64,000 nt of DNA from Unio delphinus. Taxonomy: Eukaryota; Mollusca; Bivalvia; Unionida; Unionidae. The stretch covers positions 3,075,001 through 3,139,000 of the forward strand of contig JAQISU010000097.1 of assembly GCA_029339505.1 (NCBI GenBank), read 5' to 3'. The notes beneath the pieces are model-generated. The model was not told where the DNA came from and did not search any database. It was given only the letters and a program-made list of their open reading frames with translations. The position numbers and the translations under genes were made by a program. Below are positions 23,679 to 32,226 of this stretch, piece by piece (the first letter of the stretch is position 1; every line of letters begins with the position of its first letter).

Positions 23679-23801
23679 TATAATCCCAAACATTAATTGG
23701 ACCAAAAGTACAAATAAGCTTTTATTAATTCACATGAATGCTTTAAATAAATAAATCCTCTAATATTATTACTGAACTAAACGACTGATTTGACGAAAAA
23801 G
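23679..23801. repeat. 123-bp direct repeat, right copy flanking array B
   Basis: Near-identical to 23043-23165. It continues into unique DNA (atgttaaatatt) on the right. Confidence 0.93.
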
Positions 23802-24062
23802 ATGTTAAATATTAATAAATAGTTCTCATAAAATAATCTTATATAGACACTGCTTTAGGATTTATGATAATGTAAATTTCCATAACAATCACAAACAAGG
23901 TCATGTCTGTTTAAATAAATCTTCGCAAATTATCTGGCAACGATTATATTTTTCGAAATGCAGGTGTAAATGTTCTTTTTCTAAACAAATGACATCGTTT
24001 AGAAGTCCTAAACAGCTAAACTTTCATATGGAGAAAAGACAAAAGGGCAATAACAAGAGAGC

Positions 24063-24215
<153 letters not shown>

Positions 24216-24413
24216 CCATTTGTCACGGAATTGTATTTATCCGTTTCTTTTTAAATACATGTCTCAGGTTTATTTGTGTATAACGATATCCGAGTGTGAT
24301 ATCCTAACCTGGAATAATGAAGGCTTGTTTGGCCAGCGTGACTTATAGGCGAGTGTGCTGTCGACGGAGTGTAAAACTTTACGCATGTAATCTTTTAGCC
24401 GTGGGATAATGTA

Positions 24414-24418
24414 TGGGT
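24414..24418. other. Left target-site duplication of element 2 (tgggt)
   Basis: Identical to tgggt at 40009-40013 directly after the right terminus. A perfect 5-bp duplication supports integrase-mediated insertion of element 2. Confidence 0.88.
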
Positions 24419-24682
24419 AGCAGCAGAGAGGGTGAACCCTACAACGTTTTTAGACAAAATTTTGATTGAATCCTTAAAACGAACCTTCCTACGATCTCAT
24501 TTTAACCAAAAAAAAATGTCTCAGGGGCAAACCCTACAACGTTTTCAGACAAAAAATTGATTGAAATCTTAACGAGCCTTCCTACAAAATCTCATTTTAA
24601 CTAAAAAAATGAAAACGGAGACTTTTACGATTTTTTAATCAATTTTGGTCGCAACTTGTTGTCATCCACCCTCTCTGCTGCT
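24419..24682 (+). repeat. Left terminal inverted repeat of element 2
   Basis: 264 bp, matching the reverse complement of 39745-40008. The outer end agcagcagagagggtg reappears inverted at the inner end (24667-24682), so the TIR has its own 16-bp inverted ends. Inside are two tandem copies of a 94-bp unit starting aaccctacaacgtttt at 24435 and 24529. Weak similarity to the right side continues about 20 bp further in. Confidence 0.96.
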
Positions 24683-24710
24683 ACAGGTTAACAAAAAATA
24701 ATAAATGATT

Positions 24711-25370
24711 TTAACCGAATATTTGATCCAGTCCGATACGATATCGTGTCCGAGGATCATGCAAATTTATTGTTGCGAATCCGTACGGGGTTGACTGAGC
24801 ATGACTAAAGAAGTTTTTAAATTGATTGAAGTCCATATCAGAACACCATGTCTGCCATATATTTCTAAGAGTATGAGTATCAACTCCGTTGAATACAGCA
24901 AGAATATTGCAGTTATCTCTGATGACTTTTGGAACCTGAGTGTAGCGTTGAGTGACATATATCACGTCAGTGTTTTTATGCCTGCCTCTGGAAAAGATCC
25001 TAGCAGGATTTTTTTGTTTATCTAACATTATATCGTCGTATACGACTAAATTGTTAATATCTCCATCAATATCATCAATGCTCGGTGCTTCATCGATATC
25101 GGTTATAAACTCAATAATACCCTCTCCGGATTTTTCTACCGCGCTGTCGTTAAAATCTTTTAGCACTTCATAACATCGTTGATCATCTACGCTAGGGGCA
25201 ATTAAATACAATTTATCCCACTTCATCCATCTCATTATTAAATTGAGCAACAATTGCGTTTTACCGGATCCAGATGGCCCGATTATAATCATCCGGATAG
25301 AGTTTGGTAGCGCTGCATGATGCTTAACTGGTTCTCTTGTTTTAGTCGCTGAAAAATCAATTATATCCAT
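24711..25370 (-). CDS. FtsK/HerA-type (A32-like) genome-packaging ATPase
   Basis: This 219-residue protein probably drives viral DNA into the capsid. Walker A is GPSGSGKTQ (residues about 30-38) and Walker B is LVVYDD (about 105-110). Downstream lie a Gln-containing VIYVTQRYTQ block and an Asn-containing sensor-like VIRDNCN block. I chose ATG 25370 because MDIIDFSAT aligns with the element 1 start; an ATG four codons upstream (25382) is possible. It is divergent from the zinc ribbon-PLA2 gene with 17 bp between start codons. The length is typical for Polinton ATPases. It is one of the intact genes of this element. Confidence 0.92.
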   Translation of the reverse strand: MDIIDFSATKTREPVKHHAALPNSIRMIIIGPSGSGKTQLLLNLIMRWMKWDKLYLIAPSVDDQRCYEVLKDFNDSAVEKSGEGIIEFITDIDEAPSIDDIDGDINNLVVYDDIMLDKQKNPARIFSRGRHKNTDVIYVTQRYTQVPKVIRDNCNILAVFNGVDTHTLRNIWQTWCSDMDFNQFKNFFSHAQSTPYGFATINLHDPRTRYRIGLDQIFG

Positions 25371-25387
25371 ATCTCTATACATAAATT

Positions 25388-25905
25388 ATGGATCTATATT
25401 GTGTTAAGTGTAAAACGCGTACTGGCACAGATGACGTGACAACGATTACAACCAGAAATAACCGATCAGCGCTTTCTGGTAAATGCGTGCAATGTGGTAC
25501 AAAGAAATTTAGATTTGTGTCTATGAGATCTGATTTAAAAGAAAACGAGGAGGTGATATCGCAGCCAAATTGGCAAAGCTCCCTGGAACCCCATGGGCAA
25601 AGTACCCCGGAGAAAAGCACCTTCCAGGATATAGCTACTGTGGACCGGGAACCAGACTTGATATCAGACTCAATAATCAAAATCAGCCCCGACCCGGTGA
25701 AGAACCAATAAACGCCATTGATAAGGCCTGTCACCTTCATGATGTTGCTTATAAAAGCAGCAATCTGCAACACAGACATCTCGCGGATGTGAAATTAATT
25801 CATGCGTTAAATGCTATTCCTGATAAATCCTTCAAAGAAAAATTGGCTTCATTTTTGATAAAATCGGCTATGAAAAGTAAATTGATGTTAGGTGCCGGTA
25901 ATTAA
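25388..25905 (+). pseudogene. Zinc ribbon (DUF5679-like) plus phospholipase A2, frame break between
   Basis: From ATG 25388 the first frame gives a Cys4 zinc ribbon, YCVKCK...GKCVQCGTKKFRF (residues about 4-49). After an A-rich run (25537-25545) the PLA2 part lies in the -1 frame and is open to 25905. It has YCGPG (calcium-binding-loop type), the His-Asp catalytic pair in ACHLHDVAY and a Lys-rich C-terminus. PLA2 in parvovirus capsids opens endosomal membranes; a matching entry role is inferred here. The two parts may be one protein with an indel, or two genes. Element 1 breaks at the same place in the opposite sense. Confidence 0.8.
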
Positions 25906-25909
25906 TAAT

Positions 25910-26854
25910 ATGGAATCAATTTATTATTCTCCAAGAGGATACTGGAGGGGTAAATCAGCAGTCCATAAACTCGCTAGCGCTGCAAAAGTGAATAAAACCA
26001 CTGCGGCTAATTGGTTATCCAAACAGGCACTATGGCAAATTTATCTACCACCGACTAAACAAATTCAATTCTCGCATTTTGATGTGACCGCTCCTAATGA
26101 AGTTCATCAGGCTGATATATTATTTCTGCCACATGATCGTGGTTACAAATACGCATTAACCGTAGTTGATATTGCAAGTCGATACAAAGAAGCAGAACCG
26201 TTAAAAACAAAATCAGCCACTGAAGTCGCTTCTGCATTTGAAAGGATTTATCGACGAGGTCCTCTGCACTGGCCAAATCTATTGCAGGTTGATCCTAGCA
26301 AGGAATTTCAGGGTGCAGTGTTATCTACAATGAAACATCATAATGTCACCATACGACGAGGGCATCCTGCGTTACATCGCGATCAGGCCATTGTAGAACG
26401 ATTTAATCGGACGATTGCTGAGCGGTTATTTGGATATCAATACGCAAAAGAATTCATCCAAGAAAAAAGATCCCGTGAATGGGTTAAAAGATTACCATCT
26501 GTGATTACTGCATTGAATAACGAGATTACTAGAACAATCAACATGAAACCTATCAACGCGATTAAAAAGAAGTCAATACCTGAAAAACCACAAAAAGATT
26601 TCAAAGAACCAATTCTTGGTAGTAATGTCATTGTGAGGTACTTATACGAACCAGGAGAGCTTGAAGGGGGTAGAAAAAGGGCTACTGATCCTATTTGGAG
26701 TGTTAATGCACACAAGATATCTAGTATAACACGATCAACTGGTAGACCTCCAGTCTATAAACTGGATTCAACTGCCCCTCAGCGGGGTTTTACTCGACAA
26801 CAACTACAGGTAATTCCCGAGGATACTCAATTGCCACCGCATGGTCTTAACTAG
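25910..26854 (+). CDS. Retrovirus-type (RVE) integrase
   Basis: 314 residues. ATG 25910 (MESIYYSPRGYW) is chosen over an upstream GTG. An N-terminal HTH-like segment (residues about 15-45) precedes the DDE core: first Asp in VHQADILFLP (about 65-74), second Asp in LLQVDPSKEF, Glu in AIVERFNRT. The C-terminal region (GSNVIVRYLYEPGELEGG onward) is an SH3/chromo-like DNA-binding tail. It would insert the linear viral genome, giving the 5-bp duplication seen at both ends. It follows the PLA2 gene by 4 bp and converges on the polymerase gene. Intact in this copy. Confidence 0.94.
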   Translation: MESIYYSPRGYWRGKSAVHKLASAAKVNKTTAANWLSKQALWQIYLPPTKQIQFSHFDVTAPNEVHQADILFLPHDRGYKYALTVVDIASRYKEAEPLKTKSATEVASAFERIYRRGPLHWPNLLQVDPSKEFQGAVLSTMKHHNVTIRRGHPALHRDQAIVERFNRTIAERLFGYQYAKEFIQEKRSREWVKRLPSVITALNNEITRTINMKPINAIKKKSIPEKPQKDFKEPILGSNVIVRYLYEPGELEGGRKRATDPIWSVNAHKISSITRSTGRPPVYKLDSTAPQRGFTRQQLQVIPEDTQLPPHGLN

Positions 26855-27065
26855 CACCGTTGCGTCTATTGCACTCAAGACAAGTCAACATCACATTGTT
26901 TCTGACATGACCGAGATTGTTATTTTTTCTGTCTACGGTGAATTGGCGAGGATCCTTATCCGAATACTGCCAATGCATTATACAATTGCAACTCGCGCAG
27001 TGATTATTCTGTTGTTTCTTCAAAGTGATTATTAATTCAGCATCAATATCAAATTCTCGTTGTTT
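26847..27065 (-). pseudogene. HNH/treble-clef nuclease-like tail of the polymerase-helicase, in the -1 frame
   Basis: Below the polymerase stop the -1 frame reads about 70 further codons to a TAA at 26847-26849. It contains CASCNC, then FTVDRKNNNLGHVRNNV and CLECNRR. The pattern of two Cys pairs, DR.N..GH and N is that of HNH/endonuclease VII-like zinc nucleases. In element 1 the same tail is in frame with the end of the helicase region, so in element 2 a single-base loss at the A-run (27063-27070) cut it off. Its stop overlaps the integrase stop by eight bases, marking the real 3' end of the gene. Confidence 0.75.
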
Positions 27066-30000
27066 TTTTTGTCCTGTTGTTTGTAACCGGAGAGTTTTTT
27101 ATCACTAATTTTAACATCAATATCATTTATTGTGGTGTCATTATCATCGAAAACAATTCTTCGAAGTTGATTTATTTTTCGTACTCTGGATACTGCGAGA
27201 TAGACTAAATTCGACCATTCGATGTGATTATCCACCATCCAAACAATTGTATCCGATATAGTCAATCCCTGTGAAGAATGTATTGTTGCTGCGTATCCTA
27301 GCGTCCACGGGGATTTATTAGCACGCAATGCATCTTCAACGACATTGATATCAACCAGCACAATATCATTTAATACGAGAATTTGTTTTTCACTCTGTCC
27401 TGGAATATCAACTTCAATATTCTGTTTTCGTGTATCCGATGGCCTATAACAAAGGGGTACTGGAAGCGTTGCAAATTTTTCTTTATGCAATTCAAATAAC
27501 TTCATCTGAAGTGTGTCCCTGACTATTTTTCTACTTGCAATTATCAAATCATTTGGTCTCCATGTTTCCCAGAAATCATTCATTGGAGTTTCTGAAATCA
27601 CTTCACGCGCTATTTCGCATTGGATTCTATCCGGTTGTAATCTAATTAGCGCTTTGAATTCTCGTAATCGTTCATCAATTGATCTATAATCAGTGGTAAT
27701 TTCTTCATAATAGTCTACAAAACCCCTTAGCCATTCATGTGGAGATGCACCGACAAATGGTGGTGGTTGGCCGTGATCACCGCACATGACGACTTTTGTG
27801 TTTTTGTTTAACAACCACTCGAGAAAGGTTTGTAATACATCTAATGACACTGTGCATATTTCATCCCAAATTATGATTTCAGGAATGAATTTATCACCCA
27901 TACGCTCAGGAGTCCATTTGTCACCCTTCCATCGAAAGAAACTATGGTAAGTACAGGCATTTACCCCTCGCTGTATCATCTCTCTGGCGAGTCTGTGAGT
28001 CGGTGTTAGCACAATCATGGTTGACCGACGAAATAATTCAATTGCACGAGTTGTCTTTCCTGACCCACCACAACCGTTTAAATAAACTGTCTTGTATCTA
28101 CATACTGGATCAGATACCGGTGGTGCATTAGAAAATTCTGATTGAATTTCAATACGGTTACAACAAAGATATTTATCATCCATGGCAACGTCTGCCGATT
28201 CACAATACTCATGTAGCATCTCCTTTTTAAATCGCCAACGCCCCCAGTTTACTTCGGGATCTGTGAATTTAGCTACAGCTGATTTGTACTTATTGTGTAT
28301 ATACATCGAATCAGTGGCCACTCTAACCGCGGTATTAGGAAATCTATTTATCATCGAAAATAGATTAATAGAAGCATAGGCTAGCATAGATGATCTTAAA
28401 TGTGTATACTGGGAATTATATCCATCACAGTAGGTAACAACCGTACCTAATTTCTCACCATTGGATAGAAAAGCATCCTTACGGGATACAAGTTTTCCCT
28501 GTTTCATTAAATCCGTTACAATAAAATCGTATTCAGCGACGTCTATGATCAACCGCGAAGAATATTTTGCGTTGTCGTATCTTCCACCCTGGGTAAATTT
28601 ACCGATTATTCTTCGTCCAAAATCTTTTGCTTGTTCTTTTTTACTTTCAAATAACTTCTTAGACAAATTCATGATTTTTCCTTCATTGAAATCAGGGAAT
28701 TGTTTTCGCTGTTCGCTGATTATACGATCTAAATCGGGTTGTGGTAGCCAAACTTCTTTCTGAGCTCGATAGCATATAATAGCCTCGGAAACAATCAACG
28801 ATATTAGCATACCACAATCAATCATATATCTCAATAGCACTAATGGCATCCAGTGTTTTTCAGATAGGTGTCTACCGAGCCAAACATAACTACACGGATG
28901 TAACCCTGTAGCTAATTCGAATGATATCACACGAGCGAATCCGGTTAAATCAAAATCAGGCAATGGTCCATTAATCGCAACACGAGTCATTTCATGCGTG
29001 GGGTGTCCAAATCGTTTGAAGTACTCAGCACATTCCCCATATCCGAGAAAACTTCCGGGATAACACGCGGATATATCAATTGAAATCATACCATCACGTG
29101 AGTATTTCGTATTCCACAGTCCTCCATGACCAAATTGGACGCAACTCAATTTAACATCCTCGAGAAAATCACTTCGTGTTGGACGCAATGAGTTTTTTTC
29201 TCTTGCGAAGTGAGCTACCACTGATGGAATAGTAAAACTATCCGTGAGTAGTTTTTCATGGGAATTCTCCGGTGAAAAATCACTAGCGATTTTACTCATT
29301 CTGTTATCTAATTCTTCAACGCGATATATTTCGCCATTTGGTCTTACAAATTGATCAAATCCTATTTCGGGATCTTCATCACTTCTAAGTAACCACACTG
29401 ACACAGGATCATCTTTACACAACGCTTGAATAGCATCGAATAATTTCTCTTCATAGAAAACATCCCCGACGAACTCCTTAGGGATATATTTCACGGTTCG
29501 TTCTCGTGGAAATACTGTTACCGCAGGTGTCCACGCGTGTTTGTTATGATCAATAATCTGTATTGGCGCTCCATTTTTGTTATATTTCGGTTCGTATAAA
29601 ACCTCTCCAGTTATCGTCATAACGGTTATTGGAAATCTTAATGATGTTTCTAATTTAGCTATATCAGAAATCTTTGCACCATGCTGTTTCACTGTCAGTT
29701 CCCATTCGGTTATTTTCTTACGTCGCAGATCAGCTAGTTTATTTCCTCGGGATGCATTTGTGAAGTGTTCCATTACCCGTGTTGCCACGCAATTCAGTGA
29801 ACTAGAATATTTCATAGGAGCTAGTTTTGCGATATCGGGTTTATCATTTAACGGATATATCCCATAAACCATTGCTGTTACGGGATAAGATCTTTCGTAG
29901 TATGGTTTGTCGATTCCAGTTAGAATTCCTGGTTTGGAATCTCTACTCACAATGACAGCTTTTTTATTCTTGAGGATTGGTTCAAATTTATCCCTAATAA

Positions 30001-30196
30001 TCCATTTGCCATCGACTTCGATAATGAATTTTATTCGGAAAAAATACCTTTTTTCCCCAACACGTGAAATTATCACTGCTGCTTTTTCATCATTAATGGT
30101 AGCGTCAACAACACCATCAATTCGAAATGTTGACCAACAATAAGATGCTCCATCACGCTTTAATTCATTAAAACAGTCTCTGATTTTACTAATCAT
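27032..30196 (-). CDS. Family B DNA polymerase fused to an SF1 (Pif1/RecD-like) helicase
   Basis: 1,054 residues; presumed replication protein. Polymerase motifs: A, DISACYPGSF (374-383); B-like, RRIIGKFTQGG (528-538); C, VATDSMYI (626-633). Helicase motifs: Walker A GCGGSGKT (708-715), Walker B IIIWDEI (774-780), motif III MCGDHGQPPP (804-813), motif V TIHSSQG (971-977), motif VI AVSRVR (1001-1006). I see no clear exonuclease I motif in residues 1-300. Family B polymerases of Polintons are protein-primed; that is assumed here. The last 15 or so residues follow a frame break; the ancestral protein ran on into an HNH-like tail. Element 1's copy is in pieces. Confidence 0.88.
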   Translation of the reverse strand: MISKIRDCFNELKRDGASYCWSTFRIDGVVDATINDEKAAVIISRVGEKRYFFRIKFIIEVDGKWIIRDKFEPILKNKKAVIVSRDSKPGILTGIDKPYYERSYPVTAMVYGIYPLNDKPDIAKLAPMKYSSSLNCVATRVMEHFTNASRGNKLADLRRKKITEWELTVKQHGAKISDIAKLETSLRFPITVMTITGEVLYEPKYNKNGAPIQIIDHNKHAWTPAVTVFPRERTVKYIPKEFVGDVFYEEKLFDAIQALCKDDPVSVWLLRSDEDPEIGFDQFVRPNGEIYRVEELDNRMSKIASDFSPENSHEKLLTDSFTIPSVVAHFAREKNSLRPTRSDFLEDVKLSCVQFGHGGLWNTKYSRDGMISIDISACYPGSFLGYGECAEYFKRFGHPTHEMTRVAINGPLPDFDLTGFARVISFELATGLHPCSYVWLGRHLSEKHWMPLVLLRYMIDCGMLISLIVSEAIICYRAQKEVWLPQPDLDRIISEQRKQFPDFNEGKIMNLSKKLFESKKEQAKDFGRRIIGKFTQGGRYDNAKYSSRLIIDVAEYDFIVTDLMKQGKLVSRKDAFLSNGEKLGTVVTYCDGYNSQYTHLRSSMLAYASINLFSMINRFPNTAVRVATDSMYIHNKYKSAVAKFTDPEVNWGRWRFKKEMLHEYCESADVAMDDKYLCCNRIEIQSEFSNAPPVSDPVCRYKTVYLNGCGGSGKTTRAIELFRRSTMIVLTPTHRLAREMIQRGVNACTYHSFFRWKGDKWTPERMGDKFIPEIIIWDEICTVSLDVLQTFLEWLLNKNTKVVMCGDHGQPPPFVGASPHEWLRGFVDYYEEITTDYRSIDERLREFKALIRLQPDRIQCEIAREVISETPMNDFWETWRPNDLIIASRKIVRDTLQMKLFELHKEKFATLPVPLCYRPSDTRKQNIEVDIPGQSEKQILVLNDIVLVDINVVEDALRANKSPWTLGYAATIHSSQGLTISDTIVWMVDNHIEWSNLVYLAVSRVRKINQLRRIVFDDNDTTINDIDVKISDKKLSGYKQQDKKNNENLILMLN

Positions 30197-30272
30197 GGCT
30201 TTATCAAGAATTGTATTCTTTGGTGTATTAGAAACTATATCGAGATTGAATTGAGCATCTTTCCAGGGTAAT

Positions 30273-30513
30273 CTCTTGGACGTTTTTTTTTGGTTAATCG
30301 AGATTAAATTTAGGATTAATCTTCAATAATCTCTTAAACCCTTTCATGTTTCCGTCTCTTGGACGTTTTTTGGGTTAATCGAGATTAAATTTAGGATTAA
30401 TCTTCAATAATCTCTTAAACTCTTTCAGGTTTCCGTCTCTTGGACGTTTTTTGGGTTTATCGAGATTAAATTTAGGATTAATCTTCAATAATCTCTTAAA
30501 TTCCTTATCAGTA
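30273..30513. repeat. Three 81-83-bp repeats upstream of the polymerase
   Basis: Units start ctcttggacg at 30273, 30356 and 30437. The 81-bp length is 27 codons. Read on the minus strand they encode copies of a basic segment with KINPKFNLD and KPKKRPRD. The frame is open from ATG 30557 but stops at 30375 (TAA in the second copy), and the first copy has two extra bases in a T-run. This looks like a repetitive N-terminal extension of the polymerase that is now broken. Confidence 0.85.
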
Positions 30514-30581
30514 TTGAATTCAGCATTTTTCGAAGGCGTTCTCCTTAACTCCCTCATGCTATAATTAAAACAAGCATTTAA

Positions 30582-30959
30582 ATGAAAGATTTATATATAA
30601 TGAATCACTGTAAGTGGCTTATGATTGGATCAACAACCCCGTGTAAAAAATCATGCAGAAATGAATTCTGTGGGTATCATATGCAAAGCTTTCGTCGTGG
30701 AAGCCTTGGCCCGTTACCCTGCATACGATGTGGGGTTGGGGTTAGGGGAAAATCTCAGTTGTGTTTGAATTGCGGTGGAAAGCGATACAGGGAGTTGAAG
30801 CGTTATTATGATAAAAGAATAAAAAATGGACAATCAATCAGAAATTATGACCCTGAAAAAGTCCCTGACACTGACAACGTCCCTGACAAAATCATAAGAA
30901 CTCCTCAAGACTACATCGAAAGATTTATCATTAAACCAAACAATGAATTAGACAAATAG
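30582..30959 (+). CDS. Small Cys-rich, probably zinc-binding protein
   Basis: 125 residues from ATG 30582; a second ATG at 30600 is also plausible. Cys/His pattern: HCKW...PCKKSCRNEFCGYH (residues about 9-34), then PCIRCGVGVRG and LCLNCGG (about 46-67), then a basic helix RYRELKRYYDKR. The C-terminal 40 residues are acidic and probably disordered. The gene is divergent from the polymerase and 14 bp upstream of the HNH gene. I do not recognise the family; metal binding and nucleic-acid binding are inferences from composition. Confidence 0.7.
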   Translation: MKDLYIMNHCKWLMIGSTTPCKKSCRNEFCGYHMQSFRRGSLGPLPCIRCGVGVRGKSQLCLNCGGKRYRELKRYYDKRIKNGQSIRNYDPEKVPDTDNVPDKIIRTPQDYIERFIIKPNNELDK

Positions 30960-30973
30960 TATTTAGTATACGA

Positions 30974-31468
30974 ATGAACCAAGAATTCAGACCACACCCA
31001 GTGATTACAAATTATGAAGCATCCAGTGATGGTGTTGTAAGACACTGTAGACTGAAGAAACCAGTTGGTTCTGACAATGGTGGGGGATATTTGAAGTTTG
31101 GCGCTGGAAGGAAATTTTATTACTGCCATCGTTTCGTGTACGAGTGTTTTTATGGATTGATCGAGGATGATTTTGTTATTGATCACAAGGATTCTAATCC
31201 AAAGAATAATTCTTTATCAAATCTAGAAGCCGTTACTCAAAGTGAGAATACCAAACGAGGGAAGACTGGCACTTGCAAAACGGTTGGGACGAGACCCGTA
31301 AAATCTTTTAATACGATAACTAACGAAGAAAAAATATTTCAATCGATAGCTAGCGCCGGAAGGCATTTCGATATTTGTGGACCCTTAGTACGAAAAGTTG
31401 CAGAGGGGATTTATCGATCTGCGATTTCAAAAGGGACTGGACAGAAAATTCGATTTAGTTATGTCTAA
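30974..31468 (+). CDS. HNH homing-type endonuclease
   Basis: 164 residues. The N-terminal NUMOD4-like part holds residues about 1-40. The HNH_3 core is HRFVYECFYGLIEDDFVIDHKDSN...NNSLSNLEAVT (about 52-90), with His-His-Asn positions visible. The C-terminal NUMOD1-like segment (VKSFNTITNEEKIFQSIASA, about 115-140) would bind DNA. Such proteins cut DNA site-specifically and are common in phage and large-virus genomes. It is free-standing, not inside an intron. Element 1 has an N-terminally deleted version. Why a Polinton keeps it is unknown; selfish maintenance or a replication/recombination role are options. Confidence 0.85.
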   Translation: MNQEFRPHPVITNYEASSDGVVRHCRLKKPVGSDNGGGYLKFGAGRKFYYCHRFVYECFYGLIEDDFVIDHKDSNPKNNSLSNLEAVTQSENTKRGKTGTCKTVGTRPVKSFNTITNEEKIFQSIASAGRHFDICGPLVRKVAEGIYRSAISKGTGQKIRFSYV

Positions 31469-31511
31469 TGCGTCATATTTTTCATTTAGAAATATGTCAT
31501 TGTTATAGAAT

Positions 31512-31868
31512 ATGAATTCTGAAAATATGAATAGCATTATATCCGAGATTTCAAAATTGAAAAGTTGGGATATTGAACTATCGGATGGGTTAAATCCTGA
31601 TCAAATCATGTCTGATTTTCAGGATATTGAATACGGAGTTAACAACAATAAATATATGCTGCCAAAGCAATACGCGCTCATCAAAAGAATTCAGAATTCT
31701 ATTCGGGACTCTCTTGCATTCTCCAGTGACGTAAGTGTGTTCGCTCCGTTATATACTATCGTAGAACGAATACGAAAAGAATTAGGTAACGAATACGAAT
31801 TGAAAAAGGAGGTTAATTCTAAAATTAGAAACCTACGGGCGTTAATTCAAGAAAATGAACAATTTTGA
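31512..31868 (+). CDS. Small helical protein of unknown function
   Basis: 118 residues beginning MNSENMNSIISEISKLK. Highly charged and predicted helical, ending NSKIRNLRALIQENEQF. No signal peptide, membrane segment or Cys pattern. It is conserved with the 127-residue protein of element 1 (9589-9972), and most differences are substitutions rather than indels, which indicates a protein kept under selection before the copies decayed. It lies between the HNH gene and the virion block. I do not recognise a family. Confidence 0.7.
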   Translation: MNSENMNSIISEISKLKSWDIELSDGLNPDQIMSDFQDIEYGVNNNKYMLPKQYALIKRIQNSIRDSLAFSSDVSVFAPLYTIVERIRKELGNEYELKKEVNSKIRNLRALIQENEQF

Positions 31869-31955
31869 CCGACCATTTATCATTATTTGATTGTGACCGT
31901 CCATTTATCATTATTTGATTGACCGACTATTTATCATTATTTGATTGTGACCGTA
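31867..31955. repeat. Three short tandem repeats, 26-28 bp
   Basis: Units gaccgaccatttatcattatttgat begin at 31867, 31895 and 31921. They lie in the 358-bp gap (31869-32226) before the next gene. The rest of this gap is AT-rich and holds the stem-loop at 32070-32122. Confidence 0.88.
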
Positions 31956-32069
31956 CCTCATAGAGATTTTAATTTTTTTTAGCATTTTTTGATTGATAAT
32001 GTCAAAAACAGTGAAAATATTTCACACTGAATAAAAATTGATGGACGGTTCAGATTGATCAAAATAGAA

Positions 32070-32122
32070 TGAAGGAAGTGTGGTATTATTTATTTTTATA
32101 TACAATTTCCACACTTCCTTCA
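32070..32122. other. Perfect 14-bp stem-loop in an intergenic gap
   Basis: tgaaggaagtgtgg (32070-32083) pairs with ccacacttccttca (32109-32122) around a 25-base AT-rich loop. There is no obvious T-run for a terminator. It might be a transcription end signal, a protein-binding site or a replication structure. No equivalent was seen in element 1's gap. Confidence 0.6.
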
Positions 32123-32226
32123 TCAATGATAACGCCCTTAAAATGTCAAAATAACACTTCCACGATGGTGTTAGGTCGGTTTGAAAAATTGTTTTGCAAT
32201 TGAAAAATTGTTTCTGATTTCAAATA

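Noticed and set aside
21739..23754. Many overlapping open frames of 70-280 codons on both strands
   Set aside because: They are translations of the 21/24-bp minisatellite, whose unit length is a multiple of three. The same pattern appears in several frames at once.
27063..27070. Programmed -1 frameshift (A AAA AAC) joining polymerase-helicase to the HNH-like tail
   Set aside because: In element 1 the equivalent segment is open in one frame without a shift, so a one-base loss in element 2 is simpler.
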